From assembly GCF_000828715.1 (NCBI RefSeq), contig NZ_AP014583.1, positions 3,160,001-3,224,000 on the forward strand: a stretch of 64,000 bases of DNA, read 5' to 3'. Source of the stretch: Winogradskyella sp. PG-2. GTDB lineage: Bacteria; Bacteroidota; Bacteroidia; Flavobacteriales; Flavobacteriaceae. Both the position numbers and the translations under genes were made by a program. Shown here piece after piece: positions 26,555 to 36,152 of this stretch (its first letter is position 1; each line of letters begins with the position of its first letter). A model generated the notes under the pieces. It was not told where the DNA came from. It made no database searches and saw only the letters and a list, made by a program, of their open reading frames with translations.

Positions 26555-28274
26555 AATTTTACTTATAGCCGAAATGGATGTACAAACTTGGACTTATATT
26601 TTAGTTGGCATTACTTTCACACTGTACATTGGTATTGCTATATGGTCTAGAGCTGGCTCTACAAAAGAATTTTACGTTGCAGGAGGCGGAGTCTCGCCTT
26701 TAGCTAATGGTATGGCAACAGCGGCAGATTGGATGAGTGCGGCTTCTTTTATTTCTATGGCTGGTATTATTTCATTTGCTGGCTATGATGGTGCTGTATA
26801 TTTAATGGGTTGGACAGGTGGTTATGTATTATTGGCTTTATTACTAGCTCCTTATTTGCGTAAGTTCGGCAAGTTTACAGTTCCAGATTTTATAGGTGAT
26901 CGTTACTATTCAAAAACAGCTCGTATTGTGGCTGTATTTTGTGCACTTTTAGTATCATTTACTTACGTTGCAGGTCAAATGCGTGGAGTAGGTATTGTGT
27001 TTTCAAGATTTCTTGAAGTAGATATCGATACAGGAGTATTTATAGGAATGCTCATTGTTCTATTTTACGCTGTTCTTGGTGGTATGAAAGGCATCACCTA
27101 TACGCAAGTTGCACAATACTGTGTTTTGATATTTGCTTTTATGGTTCCAGCAATTTTTATTTCAATTCAGATGACTGGGAATCCAATACCTCAATTAGGA
27201 TTTGGTGCTGAGTTAAGTGATGGTTCGGGAACATACTTATTAGATAAATTAGATGGTTTAAGTACACAATTGGGTTTTGCTGAATATACCGAAGGCTCAA
27301 AGTCAACTATAGATATTTTTGCTATTACATTAGCTTTAATGGTTGGTACTGCAGGATTACCACATGTAATTGTAAGATTCTTTACAGTTAAGCGTGTAAA
27401 AGATGCTCGAAAATCTGCTGGAATCGCCTTATTACTAATAGTTATTTTATATACATCTGCACCAGCAGTTGCAGCTTTTGCTAGGACTAATATGATTGAA
27501 ACGGTTTCTAATCAATCTTATGCAGAAGTTCCGGAATGGTTTAAGAAATGGGAAACAACCGGATTGATAGCATTTGATGATAAAAATAATGATGGTCTAA
27601 TTACATATGTGGCAGATGCGTCTAAAAATGAATTAATAATAGACAGAGACATAATGGTATTAGCAAATCCTGAAATTGCTAAACTACCTAATTGGGTGAT
27701 TGCATTAGTCGCAGCAGGTGGATTAGCTGCAGCATTATCTACTGCGGCAGGATTGTTATTAGTGATTTCTTCATCTGTATCTCACGATTTAATTAAGAAA
27801 ATAATAAAGCCTTCAATATCTGAAAAAGGTGAATTAGTTGCAGCAAGATTATCTGCAGTTGGTGCGGTTTGTGTTGCTGGTTATTTTGGTATTAATCCAC
27901 CAGGTTTTGTTGCAGCTGTAGTTGCCTTAGCTTTTGGTTTAGCAGCAGCCTCATTTTTCCCAGCTATTATTTTAGGTATTTTTTATAAACGAATGAATAA
28001 AGAAGGCGCGATTGCAGGAATGATGGTTGGTATTGTGAGTATGCTCCTTTATATGATGAAGTATAAACTCGGTTGGTTTGATGAGGTATTACCTAATAAA
28101 AGCGAATGGTGGTTTGGTATTTCGCCAGAAGGCTTTGGTACAATTGCTATGATTCTCAATTTTATAGTTTCAATTACGATAATGAAATTCACAAAAGCAC
28201 CACCTCAAGAGGTTCAGGATATTGTAGAGCATATTCGTATTCCTAGTGGAGCTGTTAAAGCTGTAGAGCATTAG
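26544..28274 (+). CDS. SSS-family cation/solute symporter, large subunit
   Basis: 576 residues, sodium:solute symporter family, VC_2705 subfamily, related to acetate permease ActP. Thirteen or so membrane helices. Signature pieces are FYVAGGGVSPLANGMATAAD near residue 44 and FTVPDFIGDRYYSKTARI. A hydrophilic insert near 330-370 contains DDKNNDGLITY, which looks like an EF-hand-type loop. Start at 26544 is assumed; ATG at 26574 (MDVQTW) is equally reasonable. With acetyl-CoA synthetase 4.3 kb away, acetate or another short carboxylate is a plausible substrate; this is inference. Confidence 0.88.
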   Translation: MMNRILLIAEMDVQTWTYILVGITFTLYIGIAIWSRAGSTKEFYVAGGGVSPLANGMATAADWMSAASFISMAGIISFAGYDGAVYLMGWTGGYVLLALLLAPYLRKFGKFTVPDFIGDRYYSKTARIVAVFCALLVSFTYVAGQMRGVGIVFSRFLEVDIDTGVFIGMLIVLFYAVLGGMKGITYTQVAQYCVLIFAFMVPAIFISIQMTGNPIPQLGFGAELSDGSGTYLLDKLDGLSTQLGFAEYTEGSKSTIDIFAITLALMVGTAGLPHVIVRFFTVKRVKDARKSAGIALLLIVILYTSAPAVAAFARTNMIETVSNQSYAEVPEWFKKWETTGLIAFDDKNNDGLITYVADASKNELIIDRDIMVLANPEIAKLPNWVIALVAAGGLAAALSTAAGLLLVISSSVSHDLIKKIIKPSISEKGELVAARLSAVGAVCVAGYFGINPPGFVAAVVALAFGLAAASFFPAIILGIFYKRMNKEGAIAGMMVGIVSMLLYMMKYKLGWFDEVLPNKSEWWFGISPEGFGTIAMILNFIVSITIMKFTKAPPQEVQDIVEHIRIPSGAVKAVEH

Positions 28275-28288
28275 TAAAAAAAATAAAA

Positions 28289-28320
28289 ACCTCTTATAAA
28301 TCTATAAGAGGTCTTAATTT
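28289..28320 (+). terminator. Terminator of the symporter operon
   Basis: Ten-bp perfect stem ACCTCTTATA / TATAAGAGGT with a 4-nt loop, then CTTAATTTT. It lies between convergent genes and may serve both strands. Confidence 0.7.
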
Positions 28321-28334
28321 TCATGGATTAAAAT

Positions 28335-30503
28335 TTACTTCTTCTTCAATAATATCTTTTCATTCGTAAACTGATTTGCTTCATCTAAAAAGGCTATCAT
28401 TTTGTTCCAGTTAGCATTTGGTTCAAAATTATGCTTGTATTGCTTCGATGTCTTTATAATCAATTTATTGTCTTTAATTTCCGCTGTGCTAATAAAAGCT
28501 CCAGTTTCGTTATCTACAGACTTGTTGAGTTTAACTAAACCAGCAACAGTATAACCTTCAGGAATATTAAAAGTCATGTTGTAATTATAGCTTCTCGCAT
28601 TACGAGAATAGACATTTGCGGTACGATTACGTTCTTTTTCTTCAAGGTCTATTTGTCCTCCTATAAGTTTTCCAATTTCAATGATATAGTTTGGACCTGC
28701 TTTTTTTATCAAAGAATTTTTAGTGGTAAATGTCTCAGTGAAGGTGAAGTAATCATCTAAACCATAACGTCCAGTTTCATTAATGAGATAAGCATAATCT
28801 TCAATCTCTTCAACAGTATATTCTCCTTTCGCACTAATTTCAAATCGTTCTTTTTGCTTTCCTTTTATTTTTTCAATTAAAGCATTTAACTCTTTTTTAT
28901 ATCTGGCTTTATCCTTTTTACGTTTTACTAATTCGATAAAAGATTTAGTGTCGTACTTCGCATAGTCTTCATCAACATAATCTGAAAACATGAGTCTATC
29001 GTATTGTTCATCTTTTTTAGAATGTCCTTTATAGCTATTTACAGAGCTTATTGATATGCCAGAGAAATCCTCAGTCATATTTAGAGTCATTTCCTTTTTT
29101 GTTTCGTTATCCAGGTGAGTTGAAACAGGAAGTTTTCCTCTTTCTATAACATCAATTTTGTTACGTGTAGGTGATAATAGAAATACATCGGTGTCTTCAA
29201 TTAGTGGTGAAAACTCATTAATGTTTGTATGTACACTAAATAATTGCGCATATAATGGAGTAGGTGTATTCACTTTGATAAGAACATTGACATTTCGTTC
29301 TATTAGTAAATCATCAATAGAGCCATCGAAACGTTTTTTTGCAACAACAATCTCATATTTTATTTTTTCTCGTTTTAAAAACTCTGTAAAATGACGTACA
29401 AATTGTTTTTGGTTATCAATAAATACTGGATATCCATAAAAAACGAATGGATTGTACATTATATCTGCATCTTTTATAAAGATGGCCTCAACGAAGCGCG
29501 TTAAGTAATAATGACGCATAAAGTAAAATGCTTCAGTAACTTTTTCGGTATCACTACTGAAATTTTTCTTTTTAAAGAACTTTCTAACATCACCTATATT
29601 TCCATCTGGTTTAAATCTATTATCATATAGATCTAATACTTCATCTTGGGAAACTGAGGTTTTTATAATTTTTTCTTTTTCAGGAAGAAATGCTAAAGCT
29701 CTATCTTCAAATTTTCCTGATCTAGCAAAATACACTTGAAACTTATATGATGGTAATTCTAATAGTGGATAAAACCAGCGCATATATTCATTCTTTTCAA
29801 TATCAGATGCAACTAATTCGTAACGCCTCATATTCTTTTTCTCTGTTGGAATTTGCTCTAATTTTGGTGCTCCATTAAAAGAATTGAAATTGATGAAAAA
29901 GTCATTTTCCGTTTCAAAAAATAATTTAAAATCTACAGTAGGATATTCTTCACCTAAATTGGTTTCCACAGGATCAAACCCAAAAGCATAAGTAGCTTTA
30001 AAAGGTTCTAATCTATAGAAGTAATAGTCTATAATATCACCAATTTCTAGATTTGAGATAGCGACTTTAGTTTCTCCATCGACTTCTACAGATTCTTTCT
30101 CAACATCGATCTCTATTTCTTTTCCATCTGGTTTTACAATTTTCACACCAACATAGTTATTACCTTTTTCTTTCCATGTATAGCGTCCTTTAGATGATCT
30201 AAAGCGTTTTGTAAAAGCAAATTCTGAAAATTCTTCAACGGCAGCTTTGTCTAAAAGCTTAATTCGCTTTCTTACAGAACTTGTATATGTCACTTTCTTA
30301 CCAAATTTGTGAAAATCGTAATTCTCATTTTTATATAAGATTACAGCAGATTCATTAGCCCATTTCTCTGGGATTTCGGTAATGTTTTTGTATTTATCCG
30401 AATTGCCCCAAAAAAAGTCTTTTGCTTCTAATTCTTCTTCGGATTGCCCAAAAGATACTATTGAAAAGGCTACAAAAAGTAGCGTTAGTCTTTTAATATT
30501 CAT
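28335..30503 (-). CDS. DUF3857 protein with degenerate transglutaminase domain
   Basis: 722 residues with a signal peptide (residues 1-19, ending SFGQS). An N-terminal DUF3857 beta-sandwich contains KVAISNLEIGDIIDYYF near residue 150. The middle corresponds to a transglutaminase-like core, but the GDCKG nucleophile motif of the neighbouring paralogue is replaced (region FIDNQKQFVRHFTEFL), so the thiol-protease triad is missing. The C-terminal part is beta-rich, as in DUF3858-type modules. Probably periplasmic or secreted; may be a pseudoenzyme partner of the adjacent active-looking paralogue, which lies four bases upstream in the same operon. Confidence 0.78.
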   Translation of the reverse strand: MNIKRLTLLFVAFSIVSFGQSEEELEAKDFFWGNSDKYKNITEIPEKWANESAVILYKNENYDFHKFGKKVTYTSSVRKRIKLLDKAAVEEFSEFAFTKRFRSSKGRYTWKEKGNNYVGVKIVKPDGKEIEIDVEKESVEVDGETKVAISNLEIGDIIDYYFYRLEPFKATYAFGFDPVETNLGEEYPTVDFKLFFETENDFFINFNSFNGAPKLEQIPTEKKNMRRYELVASDIEKNEYMRWFYPLLELPSYKFQVYFARSGKFEDRALAFLPEKEKIIKTSVSQDEVLDLYDNRFKPDGNIGDVRKFFKKKNFSSDTEKVTEAFYFMRHYYLTRFVEAIFIKDADIMYNPFVFYGYPVFIDNQKQFVRHFTEFLKREKIKYEIVVAKKRFDGSIDDLLIERNVNVLIKVNTPTPLYAQLFSVHTNINEFSPLIEDTDVFLLSPTRNKIDVIERGKLPVSTHLDNETKKEMTLNMTEDFSGISISSVNSYKGHSKKDEQYDRLMFSDYVDEDYAKYDTKSFIELVKRKKDKARYKKELNALIEKIKGKQKERFEISAKGEYTVEEIEDYAYLINETGRYGLDDYFTFTETFTTKNSLIKKAGPNYIIEIGKLIGGQIDLEEKERNRTANVYSRNARSYNYNMTFNIPEGYTVAGLVKLNKSVDNETGAFISTAEIKDNKLIIKTSKQYKHNFEPNANWNKMIAFLDEANQFTNEKILLKKK

Positions 30504-30507
30504 TGAT

Positions 30508-32436
30508 TTAGTTTTTGGTAATGATGATTTGTTCTTGATAGGTATTATTTAATTGACTGATAAAGGTATTCCATTCTTCAAAATCGTTAGTTTCAATTTT
30601 GGCATTTTTAATCTTAAACAGTTTCTTGTAAATAAGTTTATTGGTCTCTGTTTTAAAACTTACAGACATATCATAGTTTTTACTTGAAATCTGAATGTCT
30701 TTTGGTAGTTGTGAAACCTTATAGCCAGATGGAATTTCTAACGTGGTTGTAGATTCTAAATACTTTTTAGAACTAAAAATATAATCTACATCACGTTCTT
30801 TAAATTCATAACTACCTAATTCTTCATCGCGGTCTAGATCTATATATATTGAATCATCGAATGTCGAGACTGCATTCTTTACAGTAATATCATAAGAAAG
30901 TGTAACATTACCATCTCTATTAGACAAATCTGAAGTTGTAATATTTGCTACTTTTCTATTGCTATCTCCTCGACTTAAATAAGCTTCTAAAAATTCTTCT
31001 TTCTTATCGGTTTTTAATTGATCGAAATAGTATAATAAACCCGATCGGCTTTCTCCATTAAAAACCTTTTCAACAGAACCAGTTAATAGTTCATCCTCTA
31101 ATTTTAGATTGTAATTAAAAGATTCTTTGTTAAACTCTACTGCACTTTCTGGTACTTCTTTTAAGATAAAAGTATCTTCATCTTCAATCATTACTTGTTT
31201 GCCTTGTATACGATTTGCATATTCTCCAAAGGCATTGAATTTTTCTGTACCATCTAAGAAAATGATTTTATCGTCTTTAAATAAAGAACAAATCATATGA
31301 TTGTCAACCGATAAATTTGGTGTAGAGTAATCATAAGCAATACGTTTAGTTCCAATCCATGTTAATCTTGCGTCAAAACCAGCTTCAATAAGCATTTGCT
31401 TGGTAAGGTTAGCCATACCTTTACAATCACCATATCTTTTATTAAAAACATTAGCAGCTTCATCTGGTTTAAAACCTGCAATACCATCTTCAAAAGCTAT
31501 ATATCTAATATTATCTTGTACCCAATAATAGATGTTCTTTATTTTTTCTTCATCACTTTTAGCATCCTTGGTTAATTCTACAACTTTAGCTTTTATTGGA
31601 GAATTGTCGTTCTCTAAGCTATTAACGAGAGATTTATACCAATTATAAAGATCTTGAGTCGAATCAAAAATTGGCTTTGTTTCGCCTTTAATAGTATAAG
31701 ATTTTGCTAATACAAGGAGATGTGGATACACATAAGTTGGACCAGGCGCATTAGACGCATTGCGCATAGCTGGGACATCTTTTACTGTATAAGTATGAAT
31801 TTTAGATTTGTTCTTAACATTTGGTTTTACGGTTTTAACGATGTCGTAACCTTCAAAATTAAGTTCTTTTAATTCAATATTTAACCAATCCGGAATTTCA
31901 ACTTTAATTACTTTTTTAACTGTTGGATAGTAATCATTAAAATAAAGCTTTGTAAAATATTTTATGTCGTTATAGTTCTTCAGAATCTCAGTGCCATAGC
32001 GATAACCTTGTAATGGAAAATCGACATTGGTAAATTTTACTCTGGCATCGTTATGAAATAAGTCATCACTTTTATAGGCTTCATCTTTTACAAAGAAACG
32101 AGCGCTTCTATCATTTTTATATAGAATTTTAAATTCTTCAATTTCAGATTCACCATCATAAAAACAATATTTCTGAATATCTGCTCGAGATATCATATTT
32201 ATCATTTTCTCTTTTAATTGATGATGAACAATTACTTTTTCTGAGTCTTTGTTAAACTCAAAAGTTACAAAATCTATGCTTTCTTCAAGAGCAATTTCAT
32301 CATCTTTATGGTCAAATTTCTCTTTAAGTTTTTTTGCTTTTGCAATATCTGTAGCATCAGGTTCAATCTTTCGTTGACCATACGAATACGAGATAAAAGT
32401 AAAAAGAAGGATAGTGGATAGTAAGTTTCTAATCAT
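30508..32436 (-). CDS. DUF3857 transglutaminase-like protein
   Basis: 642 residues with a signal peptide (residues 1-20, ending SYGQR). DUF3857 occupies about 60-230, with a central transglutaminase-like domain after it. The catalytic Cys is in NKRYGDCKGMANL near residue 338, the His in SVDNHMICS and the Asp in FLDGTEKF, so the triad is intact. A C-terminal beta-sandwich follows. Such proteins are widespread in Bacteroidota and their substrates are unknown. First gene of a two-gene operon with a Cys-less paralogue. Confidence 0.82.
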   Translation of the reverse strand: MIRNLLSTILLFTFISYSYGQRKIEPDATDIAKAKKLKEKFDHKDDEIALEESIDFVTFEFNKDSEKVIVHHQLKEKMINMISRADIQKYCFYDGESEIEEFKILYKNDRSARFFVKDEAYKSDDLFHNDARVKFTNVDFPLQGYRYGTEILKNYNDIKYFTKLYFNDYYPTVKKVIKVEIPDWLNIELKELNFEGYDIVKTVKPNVKNKSKIHTYTVKDVPAMRNASNAPGPTYVYPHLLVLAKSYTIKGETKPIFDSTQDLYNWYKSLVNSLENDNSPIKAKVVELTKDAKSDEEKIKNIYYWVQDNIRYIAFEDGIAGFKPDEAANVFNKRYGDCKGMANLTKQMLIEAGFDARLTWIGTKRIAYDYSTPNLSVDNHMICSLFKDDKIIFLDGTEKFNAFGEYANRIQGKQVMIEDEDTFILKEVPESAVEFNKESFNYNLKLEDELLTGSVEKVFNGESRSGLLYYFDQLKTDKKEEFLEAYLSRGDSNRKVANITTSDLSNRDGNVTLSYDITVKNAVSTFDDSIYIDLDRDEELGSYEFKERDVDYIFSSKKYLESTTTLEIPSGYKVSQLPKDIQISSKNYDMSVSFKTETNKLIYKKLFKIKNAKIETNDFEEWNTFISQLNNTYQEQIIITKN

Positions 32437-32616
32437 AGAATAAATTGTATAGTAATAATATATCTAAATGTTAATAATAACAAAAGGAAATAGCATATAA
32501 TGTAAGTAATTTCGTTTAACCACCATTTTTAATTTTTGAATGCTTATTCTTTTCCTAATTATGAAGTTCAATAAATTATTTTAGTAAATTACATCGTCAA
32601 AAATTGAGAGTTATAC

Positions 32617-34524
32617 ATGAGTAATTATCATATAAAACAGTTTGAAGAATACTTCCAGGTTTATAGAAAATCAGTAAGTAATCCTGAACAATTTTGGGAA
32701 GAAATAGCTGAAGAACATTTTGTTTGGAGAAAAAAATGGGATAAGATATTAAGTTGGGATTTTAAAAAACCTGAGGTAAAGTGGTATGAAAATGCTAAAC
32801 TTAATATTACAGAAAACTGTCTAGACAGACATTTAAGAACACGAGGTGACAAAACAGCTATTCTATTTGAACCTAACAATCCTGATGAAGCTGCAGAGCA
32901 TATTACATACATACAATTACATGAACGTGTTTGTAAATTTGCGAATGTATTAAAAGAGAAAGGCATCGAAAAAGGGGATAGAGTCTGTATTTATTTGCCA
33001 ATGATTCCAGAATTAGCGGTCTCCGTTTTAGCTTGTGCTAGAATTGGAGCAATTCATTCTGTGGTATTTGCAGGTTTTTCGGCAACAGCCTTATCAACAC
33101 GTATTAACGACTGTGATGCAAAAATGGTGATTACTTCTGATGGGTCTTATCGTGGTGCAAAAACTATTGATTTAAAAGGTATTGTTGATGAAGCGTTAAA
33201 CGATACTCCTGATATAGAATCAGTATTGGTAGCAAAACGTATAGATTCAGATATTAATATGAAAGAAGGTCGTGATTATTGGTTACAACCACTTTTAGAT
33301 GAAGCATATCAAGACTGTGATGCGGAAATAATGGATGCAGAAGATCCGCTTTTTATTTTATATACTTCAGGTTCTACAGGAAAGCCAAAAGGGATGGTGC
33401 ATTCTTCAGCTGGATATATGGTTTATACGGCCTACACATTTAAGAATGTTTTTCAATATAAAGATAATGATGTATATTGGTGTACTGCTGATATAGGTTG
33501 GATTACAGGACATAGTTATATTGTATATGGACCATTAGCAAATGGTGCAACTACTGTAATGTTTGAAGGCGTACCTAGTTATCCAGATTATGGACGTTTT
33601 TGGGATATCGTGGAGAAACATAAAGTCACTCAGTTTTATACAGCACCAACAGCTATAAGAGCATTAGCTAAACAAGGGACTGAATTTGTTGATAAGTATG
33701 ATTTATCAACGCTTAAAGTTTTGGGAACTGTAGGTGAACCTATAAATGAAGAAGCCTGGCATTGGTACAATGAAAATATTGGCAAGAAGAAAAGCCCGAT
33801 TGTAGATACTTGGTGGCAAACTGAAACAGGAGGTGTTATGATAACGCCAATTCCATTTTCTACTCCAACAAAGCCAACCTATGCAACGTTACCATTTATT
33901 GGTGTGCAACCTGCTTTAATGGATGAAAACGGTAATGAAATTAACGGCAATCAAGTAGAAGGGCGTTTATGTGTAAAGTTTCCTTGGCCATCTATAGCAC
34001 GTACTATTTGGGGAAATCACCAACGCTATAAAGACACCTATTTTTCAGCTTATGAGAATATGTATTTTACAGGTGATGGAGCATTACGAGATGAAGTTGG
34101 TTACTACAGAATTACAGGTCGTGTAGATGATGTAATTATTGTGTCTGGTCATAACCTTGGAACAGCTCCAATTGAGGATGCTATAAATGAGCATCCTGCA
34201 GTCGCAGAATCAGCTATTGTTGGCTTTCCTCACGATGTTAAAGGCAATGCACTATATGGTTATGTGACTTTAAAAGATAGTGGTGAAGGTCGTAACCATG
34301 ATAATTTGCGAAAAGAAATCAATCAATTAATTACAGACCGTATTGGACCAATTGCAAAACTCGATAAAATTCAATTTACGGTTGGCTTGCCTAAAACTAG
34401 AAGTGGCAAAATAATGCGAAGAATTTTAAGAAAAATTACTTGTAATGAAACTGATCAGTTAGGTGATACGAGTACCTTATTAAATCCAGAGGTTGTTGAG
34501 GATATTATAAGTAATGTAGTATAA
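32617..34524 (+). CDS. acs: Acetate-CoA ligase (acetyl-CoA synthetase)
   Basis: 635 residues, the normal Acs length. It activates acetate via acetyl-AMP to acetyl-CoA. The N-terminal Acs cap opens with IKQFEEYFQVYRKSVSNPEQFWEE. The AMP-binding P-loop YTSGSTGKPKGMVH is near residue 250. DTWWQTETGG near 395 carries the Trp that limits the pocket to acetate. The hinge is GRVDDVIIVSGH, and the catalytic/acetylated Lys is in TRSGKIMRRILRK near 610. It has a 180-bp leader separate from the leftward DUF3857 operon. Confidence 0.96.
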   Translation: MSNYHIKQFEEYFQVYRKSVSNPEQFWEEIAEEHFVWRKKWDKILSWDFKKPEVKWYENAKLNITENCLDRHLRTRGDKTAILFEPNNPDEAAEHITYIQLHERVCKFANVLKEKGIEKGDRVCIYLPMIPELAVSVLACARIGAIHSVVFAGFSATALSTRINDCDAKMVITSDGSYRGAKTIDLKGIVDEALNDTPDIESVLVAKRIDSDINMKEGRDYWLQPLLDEAYQDCDAEIMDAEDPLFILYTSGSTGKPKGMVHSSAGYMVYTAYTFKNVFQYKDNDVYWCTADIGWITGHSYIVYGPLANGATTVMFEGVPSYPDYGRFWDIVEKHKVTQFYTAPTAIRALAKQGTEFVDKYDLSTLKVLGTVGEPINEEAWHWYNENIGKKKSPIVDTWWQTETGGVMITPIPFSTPTKPTYATLPFIGVQPALMDENGNEINGNQVEGRLCVKFPWPSIARTIWGNHQRYKDTYFSAYENMYFTGDGALRDEVGYYRITGRVDDVIIVSGHNLGTAPIEDAINEHPAVAESAIVGFPHDVKGNALYGYVTLKDSGEGRNHDNLRKEINQLITDRIGPIAKLDKIQFTVGLPKTRSGKIMRRILRKITCNETDQLGDTSTLLNPEVVEDIISNVV

Positions 34525-34528
34525 CTTA

Positions 34529-34690
34529 TTAAGATTTTTTTGCTTTTTCTGCCTGAGCTTTTTCAACAATTGCTTTTAATCTTGCTTTACGCTGTTCAAC
34601 TTTAGATTTTATCTTATTCTTTTTCTGAGCTATGAGTTTACTGTGCTTGGCTTTGTTTGCGGTATTCTTTTCGCGTCCTTTCTTTGCCAT
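34529..34690 (-). CDS. Small highly basic protein (53 residues)
   Basis: Short reading frame from ATG 34690 to TAA 34529, starting MAKKGREKNTANKAKHSKL and rich in Lys, Arg, Ala and Gln. It is predicted to be one long basic helix and probably binds nucleic acid or is disordered. It is convergent with acs (4 bp between stops) and divergent from the HAD gene. Its regular coding pattern and a clean start support it; I do not recognise the family. Confidence 0.6.
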   Translation of the reverse strand: MAKKGREKNTANKAKHSKLIAQKKNKIKSKVEQRKARLKAIVEKAQAEKAKKS

Positions 34691-34772
34691 ATTATATTTT
34701 AATTAATAGTGAGATTTCTTTTTGCACTCAAAAAGGCACTTTACTATCTTCGTTGCTAAACTAATAAATATT

Positions 34773-35435
34773 ATGCTTAAAGCTGTTTTATTTGATATGG
34801 ATGGTGTTATTGTAGATACAGAACCATTACATCGAAAAGCTTATCATCAGATGTTTAAAGATGTAAATATCGATGTTAATTCTGAGCTCTACGAATCCTT
34901 TACAGGTCAGTCTACTATAAATATCTGTAAGCGATTAGTCGATCATTTTCGATTAATTGATACACCAGAACATTTAATGCATTTAAAACGTAAGCATTAT
35001 AAATATTTATTCGAGAATGATGATGAATTAGCTTTAATAGATGGTGTTTTAGATCTTATAAAGGATTATCATAGTAATGATATTACTTTAGTTGTAGCGT
35101 CATCAGCTTCAATGAATGGTATTAATCAAATTTTTAAGCGTTTTAATCTTGATAAGTATTTTAAAGGTAAATTTAGTGGAGCTGATTTAAAAAAATCTAA
35201 ACCGCATCCTGAAATATTTACAAAAGCAGCTAATTTTACTGGTTTCAATACATCAGAATGTATGGTTATAGAAGATTCTACTAATGGTATCAAAGCAGCC
35301 CGTGCTGCAGGTATATTTTGTACAGCATTTAAAAGTGAGCATTCTACAGGACAAGATTATAGTTTAGCAAATATTGTAGTTTCTGATTTTAAAGAAATTT
35401 CAGTATCAAACCAAAACAACTTTTTCATAAATTAA
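34773..35435 (+). CDS. HAD-family beta-phosphoglucomutase-like hydrolase
   Basis: 220 residues. Motif I is FDMDGVIVDTEPLH (nucleophile and acid Asp) near residue 7, motif II is VVASSAS, and the motif III/IV region has KKSKPHPEIF and MVIEDSTNGIKAARAAG. The VDTEP opening is typical of the PgmB/YcjU-like branch acting on sugar phosphates. I start at ATG 34773; the frame is open 17 codons further to a TTG, but that extension does not resemble the family. Confidence 0.85.
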   Translation: MLKAVLFDMDGVIVDTEPLHRKAYHQMFKDVNIDVNSELYESFTGQSTINICKRLVDHFRLIDTPEHLMHLKRKHYKYLFENDDELALIDGVLDLIKDYHSNDITLVVASSASMNGINQIFKRFNLDKYFKGKFSGADLKKSKPHPEIFTKAANFTGFNTSECMVIEDSTNGIKAARAAGIFCTAFKSEHSTGQDYSLANIVVSDFKEISVSNQNNFFIN

Positions 35436-35454
35436 GATAAATAAATTTCACAGC

Positions 35455-36069
35455 ATGAAAATTATAGGAATAGGAAAAAACTACGTCAATGACTTATCAG
35501 AAATTGCAGCTATAAAAACAGGTACGCAAACAATTTTCACTAAGCCAATTTCTAGTTTGGTAACTGGTAATGCAGATGTCGTTTATCCAGCTATTACAAA
35601 TGAAATTGCATATGAGTTAGAATTGGTTATAAAAATTGGAACAAAAGGAAAAGATATTTCTCAGGAAGATGCTATTTCTCATATTTCAGAAATTGCTGTT
35701 GGAATAGATTATACTGCTAAAGATGTATTAATAGCAAGTAGAGAGAAAAAGGGACCTTGGGCTTAAGCTAAAGGGTTTGATGGCGCTTCTCCGGCATCTA
35801 GTTTTCAGCCAATATCAAATTTTACAGATTTAAATGATATTAATTTTGATTTAAAGATTAATGGTAACACAGTACAAGTTGGTAATACACACCTCATGAT
35901 TTATACTTTTGCAGAAGTAATTTCCTATGTATCATCCTTTATGACCTTGGAGCCTGGAGATTTAATATTTACAGGAACACCTGCTAAAGGCAAAGGTGAT
36001 ATTTTTAAAGGAGATCATTTACAAGCATCGATTGAAGGATATTTACTGTTAGATTTTAAGATGATTTAA
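35455..36069 (+). pseudogene. Fumarylacetoacetate hydrolase family gene with in-frame TAA
   Basis: Two halves of one FAH-family protein in the same frame, separated by TAA at 35764-35766. The first half has KIIGIGKNYVNDL and IAVGIDYTAKDVL. The stop falls within a PWxxAKGFD motif: ...GPWA, stop, AKGFDGASPAS... The second half has VQVGNTHLMIYTFAEVISY and PGDLIFTGTPAKGKGD. FAH-family enzymes are metal-dependent hydrolases or decarboxylases of beta-diketo acids. The position normally has Lys, so AAA/AAG to TAA explains it. Real inactivation, a base error or readthrough cannot be told apart here. Confidence 0.75.
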
Positions 36070-36152
36070 ATTTTGAATAGAGCATAAATGTTCTATTATA
36101 TAACATATTCTCAGATAGTCCGTCAAACTTATATAATCAATATAAAATAGCT

